The position numbers and the translations under genes were made by a program. This document shows positions 1 to 11,508 of a stretch of DNA of 64,000 nucleotides, in pieces. A model generated the notes under the pieces. That model was not told the DNA's origin and made no database searches. It saw only the letters and a list, made by a program, of their open reading frames with translations. The number at the start of each line of letters is the position of its first letter. Position 1 is the first letter of the stretch. This stretch comes from Terebella lapidaria (Eukaryota; Annelida; Polychaeta; Terebellida; Terebellidae): positions 15,035,809 through 15,099,808 of the forward strand of contig OX424559.1 of assembly GCA_949152475.1 (NCBI GenBank). Reading direction: 5' to 3'.

Positions 1-970
1 CATCTGATATCATGATATAGCTAACACATGCATACTGGGAAAATTGAAAGACCGGTTTAGAATAAAAAGGTTTCGCAACCCAACATGGAACACCTTGTCA
101 TGTGATAACATACGTCAAATTACGGTAAACGTAGTCGTGGTATCGCAAACGAATCTCTGTGTTTCCTTCATTACGCTAAAGAAGGCCACAAGCAAGGTTC
201 CATGTACATGCATGCACGAAATGCTGCACAGAAAATTGTGCTTTCCAAAATACGCGTCATTGCGGTAAAATTTGCTTTGCATTCTGGGAACGTGAATTTC
301 CATCTGCTCCGCCATTTTGACGTTTTTTCAGACGAGCTGAGCATTTTGCGTAATTTTCTCAAACATAACACATCGATTTATGCATTATATATCTGCGGAA
401 TATTCAAACCTTGCCATCAAATCGAGAGATTTTATGTCAAGGACGAAAAAAATCCTCATTCGAAGTAGGTATGCAAACGTTTACGCCCCAAAACGGGCGT
501 AGATAGTTTGGCATGAAACCTCCACAAAAAAGTCAGCACATAGACATGTAGAGGGTTGGGGGCTTCGCCCCCAACGCTCTAATGTCAAAAATTGAAAAGG
601 TTGAAATGTCAAAGGTTGCATTCCAATAATGAAAACTGTATCATGCAGAAATGCTCGAATATAGGAACAAAGTTTACATTAGTAGCATATAGGAAACTGT
701 ATATGAACTTTCTGTTGGTAATATTGGATTTTACTTTTGATGACCTTGAAAGGTCAGACATCACTTTTCAATCATGAAGCATGTTATACTAGTAACACTC
801 AAAACAGTTAAATAAGGACTGGGTTTGAGTCATATCATACTAGTAGATCTAGATGTCGGAAGGATACTAGTAGTAAACTGTTCAGTGGGTGCCCACCAAG
901 AGTACAAGTGATTTAAAAGGAACTTGGATCATCAGATGATAATTTCACAAAATGATCTGTGACACATCGC
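1..970. other. DDX6 intron 4 (partial), no gene seen
   Basis: This lies downstream of the last visible DDX6 exon on the minus strand, so it should be intronic. The next DDX6 exon, carrying the VHVVIATPGR-type motif, was looked for and not found, so it must lie to the left of the window. Only short chance ORFs are present. Confidence 0.5.
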
Positions 971-1135
971 AAAACTTAACGGCTGCAAAACTAAATGGAC
1001 GCGACATTTGCTCGAGTCCATTAAATTTCCCCAAAAAAATTCTTAGCAAATTCGCGAAACTTAATGGCAGCGAAACTGCCTAAATCTCCAAAAACGCGAA
1101 ACTTTTCGGCAGCGAAACTTTCCGGGTTTACAGTA
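971..1135. mobile_element. One-ended TACTGTAAA-type short palindromic element
   Basis: The stretch repeats phrases such as GCGAAACTTAATGGCAGCGAAA and ends in GGGTTTACAGTATA, the same terminus as the elements at 6387, 14797, 36599 and 41474. No matching left end was found, so this is probably a truncated copy. It sits in the intron downstream of the last visible DDX6 exon. Confidence 0.45.
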
Positions 1136-1238
1136 TACAGTATATCTTCCAAATCAATGACTAACCAGCCCACAAAAACTACAGTCATCACTCACAGATC
1201 TCTCAGAGTGAAATGGACTGCCCCTAGTTTGTACCCAC

Positions 1239-3630
1239 CTGGCTCGTAGAGGCGCATGATGTCATCCTTGAGGTTGGTGCCTCCCGTGGTGACCATAACT
1301 TTGCAGCCGAGGTGTTTGCTCAGCTCAATACAGATCTGACTCGTCTGCAGGGCCAGTTCTCGCGTCGGTACCACAATCATGCCTGTGTGCAACACAAGGA
1401 TACGCTACTTTGAATGGGATAAGCTTGTACAAGTTTGCAATAATATCCTGTGACAACAACAACAACAACAACGAATTCTTTAGAAACGAATTATGAGAAA
1501 ATCTGCATGTATCTTTCGCGATTAAAGTCTTTTTAATTGAAAACAGGCAACCCATCAGACAAGAGGTGTCAAGAGCATTAATCATGAATATTCATAGCCG
1601 AATGCTCATTGAGTATCATCACAAATGCCTGCATGTTAAACGCTGGAAAGCATCACAAGAATCAGTAGAATGAAATACCTTGCAAATTGTCTTTGTTTGG
1701 ATTTATTCGCTCAATCATGGGTATAGCATAGGCTCCGGTTTTCCCTGTTCCGTTCTTGGCCCTAGCAAGGATATCTCTCCCTGTCAGAGCAATTGGGATG
1801 CTGGCCTCTTGAATGGGCGACGGTTTCTCCCATCCCTTCTCGAAGATGCCCATCAGCAAATCACGACTCAAGCAGTAGTCTTCAAACTCGTTGCCTTTGG
1901 TGCTCGTAACATCCTGGTGAAATGAAAGAGAGATTGTTAAAGGGCAACAATCGTGAATACTCCAGTTTGTTTGTGGAAATATATTTCAAGATGTTAAGTC
2001 TGTGTCAGATGTATTCATGTTTTAGCCCATGTTGAGTCAGGTTTGTCAAATTGAGTAGAATCAGATGGTTCATAGCCCAATGCTTGTCATCATTCTCAAC
2101 AATTGGACACAAACATTCATACATTTCAAAATTCTAATACTATACAGAGAACTATCAGTGTGGTATCTGAACGGCAGGGTGTTCAAGAATATCTGCAAAT
2201 GCTAGCAGGCGGCACTGTTCTATAGCGTCTCATGACGTCATTGTTCTGTTTTCTTGGCGTCACCAGCGTGATTTTTACCGCCATAATTTACGTCCCGACG
2301 ATTACAAATGATATCTGTAAATGATTTGACCTATTTCAGTGTGTTGCTCTCTGTTGAATGATCATTTGAACATGAGCATTCACTCTAAATATGTTGCATG
2401 TTGAGTCAGGTATGTCAAATTGAGTAGAATCATATAGTTCATAGCCCAATGCTTGTCATCATTCTCAACAGTTTCAACAGAAATATCACTATATTTCAAA
2501 ACAATTATTATGAAATGACTAGTGTTCGGCGATATCTCCAAACTTCCGAGTGGCGGCGAGCACTTGAGCTTGAATTTGATTTGAGTTTTCAACTTACCCA
2601 TTGTGCATGTATTTCGACAACAATTACAAAATTCAGGCCGTTTTTCACATCAATAAAACATTTTTAGACATTACACTTCTGGTCAGAATTGGATGTTGTG
2701 AGGGAGACCCAGCAGGATAAATCATCCAAGATATCGTTTATTTTCATACTGGCATCTGAAGCTCGAGCAGCACTCACTTTTTACAGTGAATGAATTCCAA
2801 ATGAGTGGAAACACTAGAAATCACACAGATAAACTGTTAATATCCTGCATTCATGTTATATGTTGAGTCAGTTTTGTCAAATTGAGTAGAATCATATAGT
2901 TCATAGCCCAATGCTTGTCATCATTCTCAACATAATTTTACATTCTACTACAACCATTATATGGTAATTCAAGCTGAAATGACATCACTCCGTGTATAAT
3001 AGTTTCATCGACATCTCAACAGGCCATGTACCCAATCGGCTCCTGCCGAAAAATTCCCACAAAATACCACAGCAGTCTGTCCAGGTTGTCTCACAACAAG
3101 TCAATCTGTTTGTGGGATGTAATTTGCACCAATGCGTTTTGCTGCAATTTTTGACGTCCTTTGATTGGGATTTGGCAGATATTGCATATAATCATAATTA
3201 TTATTGGTCAAACAACTCAAGGAACCCATAAACATACCGAGGTTCTGACACGTCTGTCTTTTGGCGGCAGTGACAGTTTCGACTTCCAGCCTTGATCCTC
3301 GGTACTGTTCAAATAAACAAGGAAACTCAATGTTCGAGAAATATGCCAATAATGCCCAATATATTGGTAATTCTTTTGAATCAAGTAAATATCACCTACT
3401 CCCAAGAATTGATATACTAGTACGTTTATGTCAGCAATGATCCAATGCCACGTGTTGAAACAATTCCTTACATTTTTCGTGAAAGTGACCAGGCAATACG
3501 TGATGAAAGCACAAAAGAATCATCAACAATGGATTACCCACCCCTCGACTGCTGCTGCCTTGTCTATCTCTGGTCGAGGCTGACTCGTTACATGGTTGTT
3601 GGCATGGGCTTGCTCCACTTTAGTTGCCAT
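1239..3630 (-). CDS. DDX6: ATP-dependent RNA helicase DDX6 (Me31B/Dhh1 family), 5' four coding exons
   Basis: DDX6 is a cytoplasmic DEAD-box helicase of P-bodies that acts in mRNA decapping and translational repression. Four minus-strand exons are read: 3542-3630, 3238-3304, 1679-1913 and 1239-1382, all with GT-AG borders and compatible phases. The start is [14 protein letters not shown] at 3630. Exon 2 gives a [11 protein letters not shown] stretch typical of the family's N terminus. Exon 3 holds [12 protein letters not shown], the Q motif ([15 protein letters not shown]) and motif I ([13 protein letters not shown]). Exon 4 holds motif Ia (PTRELALQ) and [17 protein letters not shown]. The DEAD box and helicase domain 2 must lie left of the window. 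The N-terminal leader is shorter than in vertebrate DDX6. Introns 2 and 3 contain C/D snoRNA-like units. Family identity is very secure; the exact start is well supported by splice phase but not proven. Confidence 0.93.
1544..1631 (-). ncRNA. Divergent box C/D snoRNA-like unit in DDX6 intron 3
   Basis: Read on the minus strand, the same strand as DDX6, this has an outer stem CAGGCA/TGCCTG (1626-1631 with 1544-1549). A C box GTGATGA lies at 1622-1616 and a D box CTGA at 1558-1555. The interior contains GCATTCGGCTATGAA, nearly identical to GCATTGGGCTATGAA in the three intron 2 units, at the same place after the C box. The stem does not abut the boxes as tightly as in the intron 2 copies, so it is the weakest of the four. 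Its modification target is unknown. Confidence 0.5.
2030..2101 (-). ncRNA. Box C/D snoRNA, copy 1, DDX6 intron 2
   Basis: On the minus strand this 72-nt unit begins TGTTGAG and ends CTCAACA, a perfect 7-bp terminal stem. The C box ATGATGA lies at 2093-2087, one base inside the stem, and the D box CTGA at 2040-2037 abuts it. A second CTGA in the middle (ATCTGATT) fits a D' box; the GCATTGGGCTATGAA segment lies upstream of it. Size, box positions and sense-intronic location are textbook for a processed C/D guide RNA. The rRNA or snRNA target was not identified. Confidence 0.82.
2399..2470 (-). ncRNA. Box C/D snoRNA, copy 2, DDX6 intron 2
   Basis: This is the second 72-nt copy, with the same perfect TGTTGAG/CTCAACA stem, C box ATGATGA at 2462-2456 and D box CTGA at 2409-2406. 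It differs from copy 1 at a few internal positions; the D' position reads ATGA rather than CTGA. The segment upstream of D reads TCAATTTGACATAC. Flanking sequence is not clearly duplicated, so conservation is confined to the RNA-like unit. Confidence 0.82.
2861..2932 (-). ncRNA. Box C/D snoRNA, copy 3, DDX6 intron 2
   Basis: This is the third 72-nt copy. It has the TGTTGAG/CTCAACA stem, C box ATGATGA at 2924-2918 and D box CTGA at 2871-2868. It is closest to copy 2 (shared ATGA at D') but reads TTTGACAAAA before D. Spacing between copy starts is 369 and 462 bases. It is about 300 bases from the upstream exon, which suits splicing-dependent release. Confidence 0.82.
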
Positions 3631-4429
3631 GGTTACCTTCTCCCGCATCAAGGCTTTGCCACAATTTTTCTCCGGGAATGAAATCCCTGACTTGAGGCAG
3701 ATGAGGAGTTATATCACCGGGTCCAACTTATAAATATATATAATTTGTCCATCAAATGTGTAGAATTATCCCTATAACTCGATTCCACACACAGTTTTAT
3801 GATAATCAAGCACCTTGTTTAGCGTATCGTTCGGAAATCTCAAGAACTGTTTATTTCGACGATATGTTTAGCACATTCAATTGTTGAATATTGGTAGTAA
3901 ATCTGGGCATTATGTCCGAGGAACGTCTCCAAATCTTCTGAAAAATGAACATTACATTGTTGAGTACATGAGCAAAATTGAAAAGTATCAAATGGACTAC
4001 TGCAGTTCACAAATTTTCACACCAAATTTCTCCAAAAACACTAGGCAGCCGATCAATGACTGCTGATCAGATTTTGAACCAAAAGTGTCAACAAAGGTAA
4101 TCACTTCGATTTCATCTGCATTGAGTACTCACTATATTCCTAGCCATATGACTGTGTGAACCACACATCTCGAGTTTACACGAGATTTTTGAAAATAATC
4201 GCCGGCAATGACATTGCACTTTCCAATCGACAAAGATCACATGCACGCACGCGAGTCTTACACTTTGCATGCTGATTCCCACATGCGTTTACATTACACT
4301 TCGGGTTTTCCATTAATCATAATATTGTTCCACTTGTTGCCTCGGGCAAAGCGCACAGCTGTGATTGGTCCATCACAGGTGTGACCAAAGTTTTCGAAGA
4401 TTAGAAGATTGGCAGGAAAATTGGGTGAA
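3631..4429. other. Upstream region of DDX6, no gene seen
   Basis: This is 5' flank or 5' UTR of DDX6 on the minus strand. No TATA box or recognised ORF was seen. The transcription start could not be placed. Confidence 0.4.
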
Positions 4430-4842
4430 CTAAAGTCGGCATCATTCAGCTCTGGCCCACTGTTTTTTTCGCAATAATTTAAGATAGCCGCATGAAATTT
4501 TCACAGCTTCCATTATTCTTAGTGTCCAAATTTGGTACAAAGATTCAGAAAGATTGGACAGTGAACAAAAAAGTTGGCCCATTTGGCCTATACATAAATA
4601 GAAAACGTCAAAAACGTTAAAGATCTATGTATGCATAAAGGGTTGGCAGCGGTCCAACGCCAAATTCCACCATAAATTTAGTATGGGCCAGCTTTTTCGT
4701 TTACTGTCCAAACTCTTCCGAATTGTATAACAGATCAGACCGCTAAGCATGATGAAAGCTGTTGAAATTTCAGAAAGATAAATTAAAAATTGAAATTATC
4801 ACGAAAAAACAGTGGGTCAGAGATGAATGACGCTAACTTTAG
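4430..4842. mobile_element. Long inverted-repeat (foldback) element, about 413 bp
   Basis: The left end CTAAAGTCGGCATCATTCAG and the right end (reverse complement CTAAAGTTAGCGTCATTCAT) pair imperfectly. The pairing continues inward through the GGCCCACTGTTTTTTCG-like blocks, giving arms of about 150-200 bases. It has no coding capacity. A clear target duplication was not found, so the superfamily is open. Confidence 0.6.
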
Positions 4843-6386
4843 TCCATTATCAAACAAGCTTTGATTTGAATTATTTGGCAACCGAAAAATGTAAGCTCAC
4901 AAAAACTTACACACTAGTTAGACTAACAAACACATTTTGAGTAAAAATGCTTAGACTGCAGGTTTTCAACAGGTTTTCACTTTTTACTACTGCTCCCGAC
5001 TTGACTGAGATCGACACTCGTAGGATGGGGAGGAGAGGGGGGGGGGGGGATTTAGCTGTGCACCGACGGCCCCGGGTTCTGTGAATTCTGAATTATCCCG
5101 GCGATCGATACTGCACGCAAGAGGAGTTGCTCATCCATAACAAAACATATGAAAACTCAGCAACCCAATGAGGTTTTGCCTGCACAACGCTAACTCACAG
5201 AATGAGCGATGAAATATGTTTGCAGACTAATCGATACCAAATTCGAAATTTTACAGATGATACCGTCTGGCAGTGTCTAGTTCAAACAACAAATACACCA
5301 TATTGAACATCGATATATATAAAATAATACCTTAGTGATTTTAATTTGACACTATAACATTTCTAATATATTTTTATATGGTACAACGGAGCATATATCA
5401 ACCAAGATGGTTCGGATTGTCTTGTACCTTCGAATCACCGCATCTACCTGAATTTGTCAATACCAATATGGCTGACGCTTTCATGACCATTTCCGGTTTG
5501 TTTTCTGGGGGTTTTTTGTGCGTGTCGAAGAGTGAATACCAAAGGACCATATTTTCACAAATACATCCAATATCACATCATCCGTTGAATCTTCAATAAA
5601 TAAAATACTAGAATTTCAATCTGTTTAGTTTTTAGCACCGTACTAACATGTATTCATATCATTTATACGCGTTGTTACGGTATTAAGAACATTTGGTATT
5701 CGCGGACAGCTGAATATCAAGCGCGTTTCTAGCATGATGGTCAAGGTCTCCAGACCTCCAATTGCAAAGGGATCGCTTCGACCCCTGCCCCCAATCCTGG
5801 TTTGGCCACTGTAGGCCTATAATACTAGACATATACTGGAAATCATTCGAAAGCATCGAACTTCAGAGCTAAGAGACCATAAGGGCACAAATTTCATGTG
5901 TTGTCACCATTCAGGATTTTTCTCTCTAATTTCACAATATGCATGGCTTTCTGACTGCTCATCTTGTGAGAGAAGATTAATTAAGTGCCTTGAGTCAATC
6001 GAAACGCCCGAAATCACGCCCAAATGGCCTTAAATGCACAAATCTTGGCACCTGGAGACAAAACGCTCGTAGACACAGTTAATTTGTGTATGTATTGTAA
6101 GCAAAGAAAACTTCATGGATAATTGCCTTGAATGGTCTGGTGCCTGGATTGTTTTGATGTTTATGTAACCTACATTGTGATTGGTCAGCTAAAATTCAGT
6201 TTTGAATAGGACATACATGTTGCACTGACTCGCGTGCTCTCAGAAAGTTCTGGCTCTCAGTTACGGCACAAAGTACATGTAACACTCCCGCCCATTTTGA
6301 TCACCACATGCTACGTGTAGTCTAAAACAAGCTGGAAATCAGATGCAGTATAGCTCGTTATAATATATCCAGGGACCATGGCTGAT
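4843..6386. other. Intergenic stretch, no gene seen
   Basis: AT-rich unique sequence with a G homopolymer at about 5038-5051. The longest ORF, near 5378-5599, shows no domain or splice support and is treated as chance. Confidence 0.4.
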
Positions 6387-6594
6387 TACTGTAAACGTAC
6401 TTAATTTAGCGGGTATTTAATTTTGCGGTTTTGTACATCAGACGTTTTGCGGTGGATTCAATTTTGTGGTTTTACATTCGTTTTACTTCATTCTCCCTTA
6501 TGGACAAATTTTTGCAGTGGATTTAATTGCGGTTTCGATATTACCGTGAAATCCGCAAAATAAATCCACCGCAAAAATTAGTACGTTTACAGTA
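6387..6594. mobile_element. TACTGTAAA-type palindromic MITE, about 208 bp
   Basis: The ends are TACTGTAAACGTAC and GTACGTTTACAGTA, perfect inverted repeats with TA at both borders. The interior repeats TTTTGCGGTGGATT-like phrases in both orientations. It is non-coding. The TA border is what a Tc1/mariner-type insertion would leave. Confidence 0.72.
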
Positions 6595-7439
6595 GCTATA
6601 AAGCTTGACATTATACCTGTCAAGTTGCCTACGAGACTTATAACTCCCAATGACAGCTGGTGATCAATCAAAGAAACTAGACTAGACATTTATCTTCCTT
6701 GAATAGACCACTTACGGTAAAATTTTATGTTCAAATATCTGTGGAGCTTGTGCGTGTATTTACCTCTGATTACATTACATTGGATTTTGCTAGTGGTTTG
6801 TTTTCCAATATACCATATAAAATTTTCCTCAATATAATAATAATAATTTATTTTTATATAGCGCCAGCAAACTATGACATAATTCTCGTAGCGCTTCACA
6901 TGTGACATAAAACCAGTACAGTAATACAGACATAAAATGTATGTCTATATATTCCTTAGAGGATCCATTCAATGGAACTATTCCCTATCTTTTATGGCAC
7001 ATCTTTTGGCGACCTTGAACTTGACCTCACATGACCTTGAATGGTAAATTCGAAGGTCACTCCGAAAATTTGAAAATTGGACTAAGTGTATGAAGCGGCA
7101 GTCCGTAGAGGATAGAGATTAGGTTTGTATTTGAGCATATAGAAACTCATATGTGACAAACTCAGTGGTGGCCTTGAAATTTACTTCCAATCATCCTGAA
7201 AAGTCAAACGGTTTTGTTTTAGTCATGGAATGATCATGGCTATAATTAGAGCTGCATAACGTTTAATGCTCAGAATATTCTAGCTTTTCTGGCTGGGCGT
7301 TTGGTTACAAGAATACCTGAGCTTTTTTTCATGAACGGAAGTGAGGACCTCCACACAGACGACACCTCCACAGAGGATGGACAGATTGACTCCGCATTAA
7401 CATACATGCTAGGGAACTTTTACCTCTGCATGGAATCAG
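6595..7439. other. Intergenic stretch with a short LINE/SINE-like tail
   Basis: No gene was seen. Around 6836-6905, the minus strand reads GCGCTACGAG...GCGCTATATAAAAATAAA, the kind of 3' end common on invertebrate LINE/SINE copies. The rest contains short GACCTTGAACTTGACCT phrases that recur elsewhere in the window. Confidence 0.35.
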
Positions 7440-8426
7440 CGCAGGACGAGATCGTTGTTAGATCTAAAGCTTAACGGTAAAGCAGGGTCTTAGTCTAAAC
7501 TTGGACCCGGTGTAACCTTTATATATTATGAATACAGTTACTTAGTCTAAACCACGTCATATACTGGTAATAAAACCCGAGTCTTGGAATTCATGTTTCC
7601 AGCACTTTTCTCTAGCCAGAGAAATATTATGGAATTGCGGACGTCTCACCCATAATTGTCTATAGCATTCGAACACAGAGACAAGAGATACTGCATAAGA
7701 ACTATATGAAAAATAAACACAACGAGAGAAAACAACACAACAACAAACACACTACAAGGCACCAAATCATAAAATCACTACAGAAATATTGGTGCCATGA
7801 CCAGGATCCTTCAAAGAGTGAGCCCGAGATGTCCAACCTAGAGAGAAGAGCTCTGAAGTCCTCTGCGGAAGACGAGGGAAGATCAAGGTAGTGTGGAAGA
7901 CAATCTGAAGACGCAGGTCCGGAGGACTCCGGAAGATCTGATGTCTCCGGAGCTGCTGAAGACTTCGTTGCGAGTGAAGAGACCCCCGAGTGGTTTGGGT
8001 GGATTGAACAGGAGTCGAGGCGAGAGCGGGAGCGCTATCTGCAGAGCGTCCGCGAGAGCCCGGAGCTGAACAGAGTCTTGGGGAGACCCAGCTCTTACCT
8101 GGGGGACAGCGAGATCCTCACGTCTGAGGACTATCTGCGAGGCAGAGGGCGAGCCACATCGGAGGGACAAGGAAGAACCCGATCGGCAGAGGGGAGGCAG
8201 CGAGCACCTTCCCCATCTTTCCTGAGGTCTCTCACCCATGGGGGACCTTCAGTCCAGAGAGGGTGGCGGGAAGAGGGAGGTATATTTTACAATCAGTCCC
8301 AGGCCACCTCCGCAGATAGGAGGCGCCACGTACGCTCCGCAGCCGAAAGCCTCCTCAGTGCAGCAGGCTCCACCGATGTATGAGCTTGTGATGGCTCCGC
8401 AGGTGGCTCCGTAGCAACTGACACAG

Positions 8427-9237
8427 ATGGCTCCACTGACGGCGACTATGGAGTGGCCAGAATACTTGAGTCACTTCTCGGTGAAATCAAATGGGGATGG
8501 GGAAGACAGATCGGGGACTGTACCTGGCGAGCAGCTTGACGGGAGAGGTGAGGCAGATCCTCACGGGGATGAAACCAGACCAGTACAAGGACTGGGATCA
8601 CCTCGTGGAGAAGCTGGCTAAGCGTTTCGACCCATCTGCCAAGAAGAGACCTATGAGGCCGTGTTGTGGAGCAGGACGCGGAAGACTGGGGAGATGCCGC
8701 AGGCCTTTGCCTAGCATATCCGGTGATTGGTCTAGAGGTCCTATCCTCACATCGGGGACGAGGCTCACGAGACCATCTCATTGGAAAGCTTCCTGAAGGG
8801 TTACGGGGATGGTGACACGAAGCTCATGGCCCTGATAAAGGACATGAAGACCCTGGAAGAGGCGACGGTTTTCATCACTCAGTATGATAGTGTCAACCGT
8901 AAGCCAGTGCATGCAGTCCACGCTTTGGTGGAGGATGAGGGCCCAGCGGAGGCGCCACACGATGTGATGGCCTCCACTAAGGGGAATCAGCCTCCGCTGA
9001 AGAAAGATGATAAGAAGAGTGGCTCTGGGCCTCAGAGTGACGACTCAATGGACGACCTCGGCACAGGGACCTCGAGGTCGGGACCAGGAGTGTTGGCTGT
9101 GCCGACAACCCGGACACCTGAGTAGAGAGTGTCCCCAGAGACCGAAGGATGTCAAGTCCCTGGTGCTCTTATTGAAGCAGCTGAAGGGCGAATACATCGA
9201 GGAGGAGTTAGAAAACGAGGACCTCTCATCAAACTAG
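8427..9237 (+). pseudogene. Fossil gag region of the old Gypsy copy
   Basis: Reading frames across this stretch contain capsid-like phrases (KRFDPSAKK, FLKGYGDGDTKLMALIKDMK) and a CCHC zinc knuckle (CWLCRQPGHLSRECPQRPK). It is broken and kept only as a marker of the element. Confidence 0.7.
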
Positions 9238-10299
9238 AGGGGCCCGTTTCTGACGCCGAGACGACGGGCTGTCTACTGTAATTGGCGATGTTTGTGATGT
9301 TCGTACAACTCCAGATGTCTTACCTGAGAGGGAGGATGGCTCTCCTCCGTAAACTGTACATACCAAGGTCGAGAGTCTGAGTGTTACACCTGAGAGAGAG
9401 ATACAGAGCTTCCCTTGTCATGTGTAGATATTGCAACCAAACCTAAACCCTTAGCTTGGTACAACCGATGGTGACTTGAGGGACGATAAATCAACCTCCT
9501 GGTTGACACGGGTGCTGTTTCCACTATTGTGGATATTTCTGTTTTGGATAAGTTACCTGACAATGTGAAAGAACGTCTGGGGACCTTGAGGATCGCCCTT
9601 CCCGCAGCAACGGTAGATTAACTTGATGTCCTCGGCACACTCCCAACCATCCTGCACCTCGGGAACTTGGAGATACCATCAGAAGTCGTCAAAGGTCGTG
9701 TGGGGATGCCTGGGGTGCTCGGTATGGACATACGACACACTCTGGGCGCCACACTCGACCTCACCTGTGGAGAGATGAAGATAGAAGAGCGGATGATGTT
9801 CCTGAGTACATGTCGGGGATCCCACTAGTCCTGGTCTCCCTTCTGATCGATGGTACACCCGGTACGAGGTGATCACGTGGCGGTCTTGTACAGCCGCCAG
9901 CCATCGGTGATGTGACAGTAGGAAGAGCCCTGGTAGAGCCATGCAGAGACGAGGTGACGATGCTTCTCCTTAACATGGAGGAGCACGAAGTGACGATACT
10001 AGGAGGGAGCCTGCTGGCACACTTACATGAGGTTGAGGAGGTAATGCCGGTACCGAGTAAACATCAGCAAGACTGTGCGGAGCCTTCTCCCTCCGGAGAC
10101 GCGGAACAGTGCATGGCAGGATGCATGCCTCTGCAGAGACGGGGTGCGGACCCACTACCTCCGCACTTGCTGCCACTGTTGGAGGTTGTTACCTCTGCCC
10201 TGACTCCAGAACCTCTGCAACCAGATTTTGGACTTCATGGATGTGTTCACCGGGGAAGACAGGGGACTCGGACGGACGTCACTGGTGGATCAGATCACA

Positions 10300-10680
10300 G
10301 ACCCATCAAGCAGCCCCTCCGGAGAGCGCCGTATAAGCAGCAGGCGCTTATAGAGACAGAGGTGGACAAGATGCTGGAAGCCGGAGTGATAGAGCCCAGT
10401 AATAGTCTGTGGTCGTCCCCTGTACACCTCGTCCGTAAGAAGGATGGAACCACAAGGTTCTGTATGGACTACCGGAAACTCAATGATGTGACGAGAAAAG
10501 ATGCTTGTCCTTTGCCCAGGATAGACGAGAGCGGGGCTCGGTACTTCTCCACGCTCGATTTGGCGAGCGAATACTGGCAGGTGGAGATGGAGAAGGAGGA
10601 CAAGGGGGAGACAGCGTTCACCAAGAGGAGCGGATTATATTCATTCCGAGTGGATGCTGTTTGTTCTTGCAACCGCCCCA
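10300..10680 (+). pseudogene. Fossil reverse transcriptase fragment of the old Gypsy copy
   Basis: Phrases such as VDKMLEAGVIEPSNSLWSSP and VRKKDGTTRFCMDYRKLND are diagnostic of Ty3/Gypsy reverse transcriptase and closely parallel the young element's pol. Only the front part of the domain is present. Confidence 0.85.
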
Positions 10681-10830
10681 GCCACCTTCGAGCGAGTGGA
10701 CCATGGGTAACGCACCGGTGGATGACCGTCTAGAGAGCAAGGCGATGGATGTGCTGGAGATCGGCGTGATCAAAAAGAGGGAGTAGCGAACGTTCTTGTC
10801 CTCACTGACTGTTTGACTTGATGGACGGAG

Positions 10831-11118
10831 GTGTACGCGATGCCTGACAATAGGGCGCAGACGGTAGCAGACGTGTTCGTCACGAAGTTCATGTGTAGAT
10901 GGGGAGTGCCAGCTCGTATCTTTTCAGATATGGGCCGCGAGTTTGAATCCGGCCTCTTCCAGGAGCTAACTACGATTTTTGGCAGCGAAAAGATCCATGC
11001 TAGCCCATATCATCCACAATCCAATGGCATAGTGGAACGATTTAACCGGCCGCTCCTCCAAATGTTATCTGCAGTCATTAATTACACCATGACTGGGATG
11101 ACTGGTTGCCATATGTGA
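10831..11118 (+). pseudogene. Fossil integrase core fragment of the old Gypsy copy
   Basis: This stretch encodes an integrase core piece (RWGVPARIFSDMGREFES, SPYHPQSNGIVERFNRPLLQ). It matches the young element's integrase in order and spacing, and follows the RT fragment far too closely for an intact pol. Confidence 0.85.
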
Positions 11119-11508
11119 CGTCTGCGTACCGGGCGTCTGTGCATGATAGCACGGGGTGAAACCCAAATCCGATGATGACATGCAGGGAGGCGACTACTCC
11201 TCTCAAGCTGATGTATTGGACAGACCCTAAAGGAAGGGAGGAGGCCCCGCATGCATGCTCGCACGAGTATGTAGAGTGGGCGAGAGAAGTCACTGCCATT
11301 GCTCATGAGTACGCCTGTGTTCATATGAAGGCGGCTACGGTACTGCAGAAAAATAACCACGATTTGAAGGCGGCACGGAGACGGTACCCAGTTGGCATTG
11401 CAAGCCTGGCAATGTCATACAGTACTTTGAGATAAACAAATTTTTATCCCTTTGTCGTATAGTCGCAGTGGCACAATGAAACGTTCTCTTGAATCGCCTT
11501 TACTGGGT

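Larger units (their letters stand above)
7440..11440 (+). mobile_element. Old, broken Ty3/Gypsy LTR retrotransposon copy
   Basis: From left to right, the stretch shows a primer-binding-site-like TTGGTGCCATGACCAGG (about 7789), a gag region with a zinc knuckle, a fragment of reverse transcriptase, and an integrase core fragment, all on the plus strand. The copy is clearly broken, with several breaks and a large part of the RT/RNase H region missing, so it is an old fossil. LTR ends could not be fixed and the outer borders are approximate. The binding site resembles that of the young element at 54615, which suggests the same lineage. Confidence 0.8.

Noticed and set aside
2030-2932. Treating the three 72-bp units as an ordinary tandem or dispersed repeat
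   Set aside because: Exact length, C and D boxes, abutting terminal stem and sense-intronic location are better explained by C/D snoRNAs.
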